Shown here piece after piece: positions 22,150 to 34,456 of a stretch of 64,000 nucleotides of DNA. The first letter of the stretch is position 1. Every line of letters begins with the position of its first letter. Both the position numbers and the translations under genes were made by a program. The stretch comes from Azolla caroliniana. Taxonomy: Eukaryota > Polypodiophyta. The DNA is taken from NCBI GenBank assembly GCA_043228905.1, contig JBHGNT010000017.1, forward strand, positions 496,001-560,000, written 5' to 3'. The notes under the pieces are model-generated. The model saw only the letters and a program-made list of their open reading frames with translations. It made no database searches and had not been told where the DNA came from.

Positions 22150-22930
22150 TTACAAGAGATGGAGACCGATTGATACAAGAAATAGAGGGTATGGATTCCC
22201 ATAGTTTACGATGCATACATAGCTTCTGCATGCATGGGTGTTGATTCTGTGATGTCCCATTTGGTGATGATTCCCACTCGTCCTAATTTGACCCTTCTCA
22301 TGATTGTTGGGATCAACAATCTTTGATGTCCCAAGCCATGAAGCACTGCTTGGTAGTTGGTATCAAGGTACAAATGGCAATAGGGGACAACCTCACAACC
22401 GTAAAAGCAATTTCTCTAGAGTGTGAGATCCTTATGGATGAGGATCTTCCTGTTGAAGGAAGAAAATTTCGTAGCTAATCAAACAAGGAAAGAAAGTGGC
22501 ATATGCTAAGTACCTCCATCTTGGTGAGATTGTCTCCATTAGATAACATGCTGATAGTAGAGGGAAATGAACAAGGTCGTTGCCATGACAAGTAATAAAT
22601 CATCAACGATCTAAGAAGCAAATGTCCTCTCATATTAGGCATCCAAGGCCAAGAGTTGCAAAGGAGAGTTCAAACATTGTGATTATGGACAACAATTTCG
22701 TGTTGGTTGTGAAAGTAGTATAGTGGGGCCGTTCAATTTGTTGCAACATAAGAAATTCATCCAATTCCAATTGATTATGAATGTGGTAGTAGTACTCTCC
22801 ATAAATTGTGGCGGCAATTTCATGAGGTGAAGTGTTATTGGATGCCATCCAATTGTTGTGGGTGAATCTGGTCGTGGACACATTGGGAGCTCTAGTGCTC
22901 GCTAAATAGCAGCCCACCAATAAGGATTGT
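22150..22930 (+). pseudogene. Autoinhibited Ca2+-ATPase (ACA type) pseudogene fragment
   Basis: Translating the + strand in shifting frames recovers the N, P and early M5-M6 parts of a P2B Ca2+ pump in the right order: QEIEGMDSHSLRC (22.2 kb), LTLLMIVGINNL, then IKVQMAIGDNLTTVKAISLE and CEILMDEDLPVEGRKFR (22.35-22.48 kb), LSPLDNMLIVEG, VAKESSNIVIMDNNFV (22.67 kb), VVKVV-WGRSI, and DAIQLLWVNLVVDTLGALVL (22.84-22.9 kb). Stops and frame changes break it throughout, and the stretch with the GDGTNDAPAL motif is not recognisable. No introns are obvious across the fragment, but the decay is too strong to tell a processed copy from a gene remnant. The P-domain GDN motif is visible; the phosphorylation motif DKTGT would lie upstream and was not found. 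Confidence 0.88.
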
Positions 22931-24431
22931 TTATGCATGTGAATGTGTTGTCCTGTTTATGCATATCTCTAGGTCTGGTTTGTGCATGCATCTAAGTTAT
23001 GCTTGTCTCTAAACATTAATTCGGCCATTCTATTAGTAGCCCCTTCTTTTGTGGATATGCGTGTGATTGGGCCTAACTCTAGTTGGGCATGTGCCTCACC
23101 TATCCCTCCTAGCAATCACCAAAGGCAACCTTGTCACCTCCATCTTGCCAATCGTTGTCCTTTTACTACCAAACAATAGGGCCCAAATGCTTGAAATAGG
23201 CGGAGGAAATTGCTAGACTTACTCCAATAGGTTGAATAAGATTATTGAAGTCATTATTTTCCACGACCATGAGAAGGCACGGGGGGATACAAGCCATTGC
23301 ATGCACTTCATATACCATTTTACATCCTAACCAACGGCAATGCAATCTTCTAATTATTCCCTCTAAATCTATGTTACAAGCTTTTTAAGATCTCATATGC
23401 AATTTCAATTTCTGAAGAGATGATGACTCAATAATTCAATATCTTTTGTTTCATGGGCATTATCATTTGTCTTTTGATCACAACAGAAAAACATCAAACA
23501 TGGTTCACTTATTTATTTTCTGGATTGGGAGCTACTTTCAAACCCTTTCCAAGTTAAAAGAGTCACATTTTTCACATGGGACTCATATTGTAACATGATG
23601 CTTCCCATAATTGCACACAATTCAATTCTAAAACTAATATTGTTATAAGATCAATTATTCAGTTTCTTGATTTGGGGTTACTTTTGAACCCTTTCCAAGT
23701 TAACAGAGTCACATTTTTCCCATGGGACTAATGTTAGGACACAATGTTTCACATAATTGCAAACACTTGCACTCTATAACTAACATTGTGATAAGATCAT
23801 CATGCTTGCGTGAATGATCATTCTCATTTAAACGTTTCCTTTCTCTTCAAGAAAATCACTTGCTCCCATCACTATGCCTCAATTATATTGCCTCACTACT
23901 ACAGGTTTACAGCTTTTGTGATGGTATATTCAGGGACTCAACCAAACCATAAGATTGAATGATTGACAATTGGCCTGTGTTATGTAGCTCAGGCCAGTGC
24001 CTATGGATACATCCACACTTGAAAGACATGACCAATCATCAGTGTTGATTAGTGCACCCCATATCCCATAAACAATCCAAATCGTTATAACTATAAGAAA
24101 GACCCACAATAAAGACGATACAAACAAATAGTTTTGATTGCATTTCTCCAAATTATTGACAAACAATAAACATGATGCAAAAATATATTTCTCCCATGAT
24201 GCATACCTCAAACGAATCCCAATTTGAGATTATACCTGGAAAATAAATGAAGCAACAGATCATCGAATTAAGACAAACAAATACAATGTGACTTGCACTT
24301 CCAAATTGTCATTACAATTTACCATATAGTTGAGAAACCACTCATATTTGATTTACCAACACAATGTTGTAACATCATTGTTTTCACATTTTATTAAGCC
24401 ACCTCAAATGCAACATTCAAGGAGATCATCT
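22931..24431. other. Intergenic region with a tandem repeat
   Basis: About 1.5 kb between the Ca2+-ATPase remnant and the end of the kinase gene. Apart from the repeat at about 23.5-23.8 kb I see no gene. A minus-strand open stretch at 23930-24211 encodes a hydrophobic segment (SSLLWVFLIVITIWIVYGIW) but has no other support. Confidence 0.45.
23515..23805. repeat. About 147-bp tandem duplication, diverged
   Basis: Two copies, from about 23521 and 23668, share CCCTTTCCAAGTTAA, AGAGTCACATTTTT, CATGGGACT and ACATAATTGCA-like blocks in the same order. Confidence 0.85.
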
Positions 24432-27400
24432 TTATTGGTACTTCTCAGAATTTACTGATGGGATGATCAAATCAGCAAAAGGCTTTGTTTCAAGAATAAG
24501 TTCGGCATTTTTCCTGTCATTGTAATCAACCTGTCATAGATAACAAGACCAATATGAATTAGACAATTAAACTTTACACAAAAGAAAGAGCCTAAAGACC
24601 ATGTGTTAAATAGTTCTTACAATGTTGTTACAGAATATATTAATTCACTATGATCTTATTGATAGACATATTAGAGTGAATCTTTATACTGCCTTCTCCC
24701 ATATCTAAAATGCACTCAAAATGATGCCTAATTCTTGTCACAATGTTCCATCTATAACTGTTTAGGTTTAGTCTGTACAGATAGCTTTCCACCATAGGCC
24801 TCCCAAAGCAATACACGTCCTCTTAGCGAGGCAGTGCTAATAAATAAAACACAGCTTGGTTTCCCTCATTCAAGGCTTTGCATATTTACTTTAACAAGAG
24901 GATTTTAAAGAAACAATGGGTGTCCTATTAGAGATTCAATGCATAAAACATTAAGACAGCTTCAGGCAACATGGAAAGAGAGTTTGGGAGGTTGAAGGAA
25001 CTGAAAAACATTGACAACTTAACTAATGGTCAAACAAGTAACAATTATTTATATAATTAATCTTACTCCTCCATTTTACTAAGTTTATGTCAGCCAGCTT
25101 AAATATTACAATGAAATAAAACAAAGGCTTTGATTGATAATTACCCGTGCTTGTGCTTTGTCGGGGGGTATTCCTACAAAAGCAGCACCAAAAGTTATTT
25201 CAACAAAAATAAGGGAGAAGAAAATAATCATTTGTTGAGACGTCAAGTCCTCTTCAAGTATCTAAACCATGGACCCTACTAATACCCAGTGCCAATCACA
25301 GGTTTTCTTGATATAGAGGCCTTACAGACTTGTATCATCAATAATCGTAGAATATGCATACCTAGCATGATAAACCGTTGGAAAACTCTCTTCAATGTAG
25401 CATTTATGTCTATATCCAAAAACCTGGTACAAAAATGTAAACTTTAAGGTCCATAATTATTAATTATCTAGGTTAAGAATCGTATATGATATGTACAGGA
25501 AAAAATACCAGCGTTCATCAAAGATTTCTGCAAGGCCTTTCCACTTATCATCAACAAGAAGTAAGTAGTTTCCTTCAACTACCACAACTCTATGTCTGAC
25601 CACCCAAATAATAAGAATCTATCAATAGAAATATCTTATTGAAAAAACCTGTTATATTTAATAGCATACTGGAATATTTAGATTTCCCACTCTTGATGCA
25701 CATCAATCACTCCATATCCATATAAACATGTCAAAGGCTCTTATTATATCGCAGGTTTTCATAAGAAAGAATCTACACCAATGAAGGGATGTCTACTTTC
25801 TAAGGGATGGATAAAACACCCAGCAAGAAATGAATGTAAGCCAAGAAATAGTAGCATTGACGACACTATAATAACAGTGATAAACAAGTATTGCATGTAA
25901 CTTTTGGCAAGTAGTTACAGAATTCCCTATCTAGAGTGACCCTCTCAATTCTTTCTATTGCTTGTTTTCTTTATTTTTCTAGATTTACTGAAAACCAAAT
26001 ACAGATTCTCAACTTTTCTTATCATAAGCATGCCTTTATTTTGTAATTTATATTCAGAAAACTAAACAGATTCCAAAGTAGGTACAAGGAACTCATGAGA
26101 GTAAATAGAGTTTTAGTATGTCCGGCAAGAGATACATACAAAGAACTGACAAAAATATCATTTTCCTTTGGATCTCCAATTCCATGGTCAAATGAAGGTG
26201 CATGTACCCATCCCTGAAATGAAGATCTTTCTGGGTTATGACCATTGCACAATGACATATACATAGATGCATGGACGTGCACACACACATTCGACAAGTG
26301 TACCTGGGTGCGTAAGACATTAAGGCATTTTATAAGGCCTTCAGGATCAAACGTCCAGGGAGCTGTTTCATGGGAGGGAGCAGTGTCAAGTCCACATTAA
26401 TTTGTACGATTTTTCTTTACGTTTACTGAACCATCCTAAAAATATATTCTTAAATATTTATTCAGCAATCAACTCACCTCCTCGACGAGCATGTGCTTCA
26501 GCTGGATTCTGCAGGTGAATAAGCCAGAGAATTTTAAGACTGAACAAAACATTAAAGACTAAAGTATTCATATAGATTAAATACATGAATTACATCCACT
26601 AATGTTAGAAAAATGGGAGATGCAATTCATGCAGGATGTGTACAAATATGTATACATACTGTCATTTTTCTACATATATAACAAGAGAGAGATTACTGTC
26701 CTCAGGAGACAAAACTTAAAAAGTGCAAATCTAGATACCTTCCTTTTATGGAAGAGAGAAAAAGGAAATGGAACGGATATGATGAGACAGAATCTTCTAG
26801 AAATAATTCCGAACTCAATAAACGGTAGCATTAAATGTCTGAACATCAATGGATATTTTTTATTAATTGCTTAATATCAATGGTAATAAGCCGTAATACA
26901 AGACCGACAAGGTGTTTCATTGCCTTGGTAAATATGCATGTTTGTGGCGATATTTTTCTCCCTTAAGCTATAATTACTTATATTCATATGGTATTGACAG
27001 CTACAAAACACAACATAGTATCCTTATTAAACCTCCATCATGTCAAGTTGGCTGCGGTATAAATGAAATCCATCCATTGGCAAAGAGATAGCTATATCAC
27101 TATCAATTTCAACATTGATCCCTTCTTTTCTCTGAGACCACAATGTATTAACACGCTTAGTTATCTCCTTTGCCACAGTTGACTTTCCTGCTCCGGGTGG
27201 ACCAGCCAGTCCAACAATATACCTAAACGAAGAATATACCAACTCTATGATTACTATTATTATTTTCAGTTTATGTGGATATTACTAACAGCAATTATGT
27301 TTTGTAAACACTATTTATACCTAATAAAAAGAAATGTCAGAACATTTTCTACATACTAAACTATACAGATCACAGCTATTCAAAAGTGTTGAAACCTGAT

Positions 27401-30400
27401 ATAAAAGCTCAATACGAAAGCATATATCCATCACTTTTTAGTACAAAGAATTTTCTTGCACGAGTTCAAATTCCTCTCCTTTACCTCCGTTAGTGCCTAG
27501 GCATGGAGCTAAAAGCACACAGAATAAGTCAACCTTCCAGGCCTCCATGGTCTATGTAAATAATTTGAAAAGAATTGACAAACTATCTGTTTGATCAAAT
27601 TATACTTTAATAAGTGTCCCCCCATATGTGCCATTCATTCTGTTAAGTCCCTTGCATTCTAAAGTGTTAAGCTTTCACTTAAAAACCTAGAGTCTGCTTT
27701 CTTAATGACAACAACTATGATCCCTTGCTTTCATAGAATGGAACGAAAGTTAATATCTAAGGATATGACAAAACCTAATTTCAGATCATGTACTCAATCT
27801 GCATATGATATAACACTTAATTTCTACAATCAACCTGGATTAACATCTGACAACTTTCCTTTTAATAGAAGGAAACCAATTAACATCCACGCACATATGG
27901 AGGTTGTTACTCCCCTCTGGAGGAACACCCTGTCGGTTACTATTCACAAGCAACAGAATCAAGGTATTGTGGTAGGAAGGAGGGGTAGGATTCAGGATGT
28001 GGGGTAACTCTACGCAGATGTTACCTGTTTATCACACACCAGAGCTAGGCCCAGACATCTGCTCTGGTTGACACTCAGCAATACAGATTGATTGTTTCGA
28101 GGCCTGAAAGGAACACGAGGTGTGGGTTTCTGCTGAATCGGCTACCATGATGCGTGTGTACGATTTCATAGTCACAAGAATTACACTTGGAGACTTTAGG
28201 AACCAGACACAGGTTTCCCCACAACCACAGAATTATATTAGTAAAGCAGAACTATTACAAGGCAAACCGAGCGACTATCGGCTGTGATTCTTAGCCCTCT
28301 CGGACTATGTGCACCTCTCTGTACAGTTTCCTAGTCTATCAATATCCCCCCCCCCCTCTTTACTTCTCTCAATCACACACCCTTATATAAGACTCCATGC
28401 TTCCTATTTTTAGGAAGCATGTTCTCGGCTGGCTTTGTAAATCTTTTTCCCCGATTTGGCCTTCTGTCCCTTCCGTCCTGCCCGGCCAACAGAGCTACAG
28501 TGTTCAAACTACAGTCTAATTCCAGTTTGCATGCTGCACATAAATAGCACTTGACTTCTTTATAATCGAACCTTCAGTCATTTAAATAATAATACACAAT
28601 TATTACCTCATCATTATCAACATCATATTGTTTCACTAATCACTACATACATGCCCAATCACTTCATTTTCAAGACTCTCAAAGAATAAAATAAACATAA
28701 GCATTCAGAATACTTTGATGAAGGTGGAGTTGCCATAGCAGCAGATAACAATCGATCCGTTAATATTTCATAGACGTGTTCCATCGTACTGCACTGCAAA
28801 AAAAACACCACATTATAAACCAATCATCAGGAATGCCCTTTCCTTCATACTATGAGAATGTAAAGAAAAGGCACAATATACATTAAGAAAATGAAAACGA
28901 ATACACAAACACAATCTATTAGTCAAACAGCAGCCTACAATAAGATTTAGAGTCTTTGATCCTGATTTCTGACTTTATTAAATAAAAGATCGCCTAGGGG
29001 CTCCAACATACTATAAAAGCTTCAACAGACTGCAATAAGATTTTCATTCTCTTTAATCCTGATTCCACCTAGAGGTTTCAACAGACTGCAACTAGATTGT
29101 TACTCTCTCTAATTCTGATTCCTGGCCTTCATTAAAATAAAAGAGCACTTATGCGAACTTCAGCTGACCTGGCCTGGAGGATTTTCCCTTCATTTGAAGA
29201 CTTCCAAGAAGCCTACAAAATATGAGATGCCAAAACAATAACAAGCATCAGCAGAACTTCTTAACATGTTTAACAGAATCTGGACAATAACTGTACCTCA
29301 ATTGAACCCAAAGCAGGAAATTTATCATCCTTTCTCCTAAATGTAAGACCAATACATGAACCTAAGCCTGGATATACATGATAAAGAAATTATTAACAAG
29401 TTGAACGAGACTAAGAATTCTTTCCCTGATAAAATCGATTCTTACTTTTGTGGGATGGTGCAAACATTTGAGGCAAATTTGCATATCTGACGTAGTTGAC
29501 TGGCTGAAAGAAGCAGATATGTGCATTCCAGCTTCATGTGGTACACAATTATTTTCTTTATCAGAAACAAAGTAGGAAAAAATACAAAGCAAAAATCAAA
29601 AGAAATGCCAGCTTCATGCATTCAAGAATCCACTTGGCACACAACTTCCGTTCTTATGAGTATGAAAGTAACAAGAACCAAAAGGAGCGAGAAAGAATGA
29701 AAATTGGGATTTTAAGGAACGTCTTTCATTCAAGCTTCCATTTTATACAGGATTTCCTTCTTTATCAGCCTCAAATCAACAGAGTTGCAAAGCAAGAAGG
29801 AAAAAAATTCCAGCAACTTAGTGTATAGCTGATTCCATGTAGTTCCGCATTTTCTCCTTTATCAGCATCAAAGCAATAAGAATTATGAAACCCCAAGGTT
29901 TAAGTTTATCTACACAATTTTCTCCTTTATCGGAATCAACGCAGTAAGAAATGAAACTTCCACTTTGTATACACAATTTTCTTGTCTTGTTGCTTTTCTT
30001 GTTACTTGGATGCTGATAAAGAGGAAACACCTGTATAAATTAGATTCCAGCATCTAAACAACAAGGAAAGAATTAAGGGAAAATATGAGCTTATTCAAGA
30101 TTTTCTTCTTTATGGGCATCAAAGTAACAAGAAAAGAAATTAAGAATAGAAAAAATAAAATATTTCAAGAATATTCAAGATTTTCTTCTTTATGGGCATC
30201 AAAGTAACAAGAAAAGAAATTAAGAATAGAAAAAATAAAATATCTCAAGAATATTCAGGCTTCCATTATTTCTAATATAATTTCCTTGTTTATGATCCAA
30301 GCATCTAAATAAACCAAAACAAGAATAGAAAAAGAAAAAGACGATGAGATTTCAAGCGCATTCAAGCTCAATTTCGATGGGCATCGAAGCAAACCAATGA

Positions 30401-30749
30401 AGAAATAAAAATAAAGGAAAATTCCAAGCATTCAAAGCTTCCATTGCATAGAGAATCAAAATAACGAAAAAATGAGATTTTCAAGAAGCTTCCATGTTTT
30501 CTTGCACACAATTTCCTCCTTCACCAGATTATGATCAGAGAATCAAAAGAAATAAAATAAGGGATATGAAATAAAACAATAAAAGGGATGATAAGATTTT
30601 CCATGAAGCTTCCGTGCTGTTTGAGCAAGGGATGGAAAGAACGAGAAAGGAAATTAAGTGCAAAAAATTTGAAGAAATATATTGAGATATAAGAACCTGA
30701 TGTCTTTCTGTGGATGAACGGGAAGGAATGAAGCCATCGCCATCGCCAT
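24432..30749 (-). CDS. PRK/uridine-kinase family P-loop kinase, 12 exons
   Basis: P-loop kinase closest to the plant phosphoribulokinase/uridine kinase-like proteins such as Arabidopsis At1g03030; the substrate is not established. Exons on the minus strand: 30749-30697, 29336-29297, 29212-29169, 28788-28714, 27222-27033, 26508-26478, 26362-26304, 26213-26140, 25595-25509, 25423-25362, 25173-25145, 24530-24432. All are GT-AG and phases match, giving about 280 residues. Key parts: Walker A GLAGPPGAGKST (about 75-86), LPMDGFHLYRSQLD (about 118-131), HARRGAPWTFDP, PSFDHGIGDPKENDIFV, VVVVEGNYLLL, WFLDIDINATLKRVFQR, and RVDYNDRKNAELI near the end. The start is the first of three ATGs in an ATGGCG repeat. 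Exons 1-3 rest on splice sites and phase more than on homology. Exon 4 needs the second of two tandem AG acceptors to keep frame. Confidence 0.88.
27890..28560. other. Insertion-like, less A/T-rich block in kinase intron 4
   Basis: This part of the intron (27223-28713) is visibly richer in G/C than its surroundings. It holds a C-run near 28350, a TATATAA box near 28385, and a perfect hairpin at about 28395-28420 (CATGCTTCCTA, loop TTTT, TAGGAAGCATG). It may be a solo LTR or another insertion, but I could not define termini or a target duplication. Confidence 0.35.
28940..30620. repeat. Degenerate minisatellite in kinase introns 1-3
   Basis: Intron 1 (29337-30696) repeats a diverged module of roughly 60-100 bp about ten times, built around TTCCTTCTTTATCAGCATC, AAAGCAA-like and AAGAAAT blocks (for example near 29553, 29757, 29857, 29920, 30103, 30183, 30285, 30508). 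Two adjacent copies, 30093-30172 and 30173-30252, are almost identical (80-bp period). A second, different repeat with TTTAATCCTGATTCC and CAACAGACTGCAA blocks lies at about 28950-29130 in intron 3. Confidence 0.8.
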
Positions 30750-30863
30750 CGCCGAGACAGAGAGCAGAGTAAAAATCTCAAAATCCACAAAAAATGCCCC
30801 TCAGTTTTCTAAATTCTTGATCTACCCTTCTTTCCCACACCACAATCGTTATGGAAGGTAATG

Positions 30864-31092
30864 AATAGATTATAGTAATATAAAGAATGGACAATCGGTC
30901 TTATTCCTTCGCCATAAACTTCACAAAACCTCTCAATTACAGTGAGAAGTAACGGAAAAACCCCAAGTACCCAGTCAAATAGATTATAGTAATATAAAAG
31001 AATGGACAATCGGTCTCATTCCTTCGCCATAAACTTCACAAAACCTCTCAATTACAGTGAGAAGTAACGGAAAAACCCCAAGTACCCAGTCG
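30864..31092. repeat. 114-bp tandem duplication upstream of the kinase gene
   Basis: Copies at 30864-30977 and 30978-31092 are nearly identical, beginning AATAGATTATAGTAATATAA. They start about 115 bp upstream of the kinase ATG, so promoter or 5' leader sequence has been doubled. Confidence 0.95.
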
Positions 31093-31834
31093 AATATCTC
31101 ATTGTATTGGGTGATATCTCATCATGTATGTGTGTGTATGGTTATTGAAGGATTCATTCTTTGTGTTGATGAATCAGAAAAAACGATTGATGAGTCTATG
31201 AATGCATTGTGCAAGACTAAAAAAAAACTCATGGTGACTCCCTAGAATTGCATGGGAAACAAGTAAAAGCTCAAAAATTGCACAATCAACAATTTGATTG
31301 AATTCAAATGAATGCAAGGTATAAAGAAATGAGTTCAAAATGGATGCATAATGCATGTGTCTACCTTAGTAGATTCATCAATGCACAACACTCGTTCTAC
31401 AACTTCGTAGAGCTGTGGACACGCACACTTCATGAGTATATATGTTGAACCTAACTACATTCTTCTGCAATGGCACAAACTACACTTACCAATGCATGCT
31501 AGAGCTTAACCTCTTGTTTCCACACCATCACTTCCCATCTTAACTCACGTTCTCTTACGTGTGAGATTGGGTGTTTCGGCATTGAGAAAGAAAATTGTCA
31601 ACTATGCACATTTTACCCTTAACAAGATTTCCACCTTGAATTATATTCAAGATTGTTTATTCCACATTTTCAAATCTTGGCTTGCCCCTACACATATTTT
31701 TCTTGGCTGTAATCTGCATTCTCAATCGGAACATTACTAAAATTCTTGAGGATCGAATCTTCCCAATTCCACTCAATGCATGAAAACTGTTCTATTTTGG
31801 TCCCACAAGTCATATTTAACTTCGCAAAACATAC

Positions 31835-31871
<37 letters not shown>

Positions 31872-33032
31872 GCTTATTGTTACCTTAGGATGCAAACGTT
31901 AAAGTTATAAGACATCCACATTAAATAAGAGAGAAGTAAAAGGATCCCTAAATAGTGATTCATAATTCAAAACAAAACATGTGTTTAACATGGCTCACCA
32001 AAGCTTCACGATTAAAATATCTCATTGAAGTATTTTAGGCATGGAATGAAGTGACACAATTAGATGAAGACATTCAAAAGTAAGGCAATGCCAAGCTTAA
32101 TTAGCGTCACAAAAAGTGATTGAAATTCGAGAACTATACAATATATACTATTACTATTTAGGTACTAATAATACTATGCAATTTCTTTTTTTAGAAAAAC
32201 GGGAAACCAATTGTCATGGTGAGAAAATAAAGAAGAAACAAGGTACTGTATATGTGAGCATAATGTTAAATCAAATAATATTGTGGTTGACCAATGCTGA
32301 AGAAAGATACTCAAGTTAACTTACTACATGCATTGTTTGTTTTAGCAAGTTTTATTGGTGTCATAATATGATAAGCTTGTGTCTAACATTATGACAATAT
32401 ATAGCTCCAAACGTTTTACACATCATTAAATATTTGAGTAGTTGAACTTCCCTTTTTATGTTGTGTAGTTGAATGGACCACCTGTTGAATTCAACCAACC
32501 CATGTTTGAAAATCCTTTTGATTTTTGTCTAGTTCTCGGAATGATTTTCACTTTTGGATTGATCTAAGTTTTCCAACTTGTATCCAGCTCATTGAAAATC
32601 TGATTTGCAAACACTTGCAAGCTAAAGGCCATCATATTCAAGAACAATATTGAATGCATCTCAACAAGGATATTCAAAAGGAAAAAACTCCCAAATAACC
32701 CTCGAGTTTTTTGTCATTCCACTAAATGCTCTTTAGTTTTCATTATTTCCCAAATGCCTTTGGTCAACCTAATCTCTCTCTCTTTATCGTAATTATCTTA
32801 CCCTATTGATAAGTTGTTAACTCTACAAGCATTGCGTCTTGAGTTTGAAACTCAAATTTCTTACCTATGTATTATATACTTCATATATATCTCTTACTTA
32901 ATTCGCTAGATGCCATTGTGGAATGTAGGGGTTGAACCCATGTTCACTTGATCTCCATTGCGCAACCTTACCAAATGACCCCATCCCCACCACAAATACT
33001 ATTTGCTTGGGTCTAAAATCAATCTTTGTTTT
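31093..33032. other. Intergenic region upstream of the kinase gene
   Basis: About 1.9 kb of A/T-rich DNA with a (CT)n microsatellite at about 31841-31868. No gene is supported. A tRNA-like B-box (GAGTTTGAAACTC) near 32840 could be a SINE relic. Confidence 0.5.
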
Positions 33033-33452
33033 AGAGAGAGAGAGAGATTTTAGATGTCGTCGTGTGCAAGCGAGAGCAAGAACGAGTTGAGCTTCAACTA
33101 CATGAGCAATGCCTTCTCGCAAGACCTTCATAATTAAGAAGAAGCTTGCCAAGAAGCAGAAGCAAAACAAACCCATCCCCCACAGGATCAGGACTGATAA
33201 TACTATCAAGTATAATGCGAAGAGAAGGCATTGGAGAAGGACCAAGCTTGGTCTTTAGATTTTTAATGACTCCTATGGATATGCAAGATACATATGCATT
33301 CTGTTTTTTGAATTTTATTTCACATATGTTTTCGTGTGTTTAAGTATTTGCTCTAAATGGAAGCTTCTTACTAGAATTGAAATGTGAGCCTTTTGAATAT
33401 TATGAGATGACTACCTATGAGTTGTTGAAAAGAGAGAGAGAGAGATTTTAGA
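33033..33452 (+). mobile_element. Complete retrocopy insertion with 22-bp target-site duplication
   Basis: Identical direct repeats of 22 bp at 33033-33054 and 33431-33452, made of an (AG)n run followed by ATTTTAGA. Between them lie a 54-nt leader, the eL39 frame, a 172-nt 3' stretch and a short A run. The TTTTAGA target and long duplication fit L1-type target-primed insertion. Confidence 0.88.
33109..33258 (+). pseudogene. RPL39: Retrocopy of ribosomal protein eL39, 49-codon frame
   Basis: Open frame for large-subunit ribosomal protein eL39: [16 protein letters not shown] at the start and [15 protein letters not shown] at the end, against a usual length of 51. Two residues are missing in the normally invariant HWIRLRTDN segment, here HRIRTDN, with Trp replaced by Arg. 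There are no introns, the copy has a leader and a 3' untranslated stretch, and the whole 33055-33430 block is flanked by identical 22-bp repeats. This makes it a processed retrocopy made from mRNA. The frame is intact, but the changed core residues suggest it is not a working ribosomal protein gene. Confidence 0.88.
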
Positions 33453-34456
33453 GAGGGGAAGAAGATATGTAGTGTTTAGAGGTAGCAAGAGAGTGTGGTA
33501 CACTTAAATAGAGAATTAGACTTTGACGTTTTTATCATAAATGAGAAGATTGCCAAATTTGTCCCAAATAAACATATACATTTTGTAAGTGTCTCACTCC
33601 TAACAGGGAGGATTACTACTTTGTCGTAAAAACCTCTATGAGAAGATAATGCACACATTTATGTGTGCTCAAGCTTCTAGGTTGTGTTTTGGGTTTGGCA
33701 TCTAAGTAACTTATGACACCCACTTAACAAGTAGTCAAATTTAAGTGAACCACAATATATGATGAGCATATGAAAAAAAGAATGTGTGTGAGCAGGGCAA
33801 AAATTTGACGGGTGTCATGCCCGACAAAGGCCCTTTTGCCCGTCAAAAACATGCACTTAATAAAAATGCCCGTCAAGTGACATACAAAGTTTCAATTTTC
33901 ATTTTCATGTGAAAAACCCCTAAAAATTATACATGTCAAATGACATGCCAAAACTCTATTTTCCATGTCATATATATTATATATATGACACATATTGTCA
34001 TATAAATATATGTATATTATATGTTTTTTTATAACATGCTTAAAATAATATCATCATCATGTAATAATGATATATATTTTCAAACCTTTGTTCTTTACTA
34101 ATAATATTAGTTTAAATTTGATTGAAATTTTAAACAATAACCTTTATTAAATACTCTAAGAGTGTAAACTCTAGATTTGATTTTAATGTTTTAAGTTTTT
34201 TTTTTTTTTTTTTTTTTCCAAAAAAACACTACTTCGCATTAGTTAGCAAACAAAATTACATCATAGAACACCCAAAGTTCTTCTCACCAGCCCTCACTCT
34301 GGCCTTCCCACCAAAGTGGACATAGTCCCCACCTCATTTTCAACAAACGTATCCAAACAACTCCAATAACCTAATAATTTGTACCATATCTATACAGATT
34401 TACAACACCTAGACGCTGTTGGAAACCGGAAACAGCCATCGGGGTGCTTGGTAGTT

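Noticed and set aside
32800-32870. tRNA-derived SINE suggested by GAGTTTGAAACTC
   Set aside because: Only a weak B-box; no A-box, tail or target duplication found. A similar short match near 49980 is equally weak.
32898-33245. 115-codon minus-strand frame over the eL39 retrocopy
   Set aside because: It is the antisense shadow of the eL39 frame, whose + strand translation matches a known protein from end to end.
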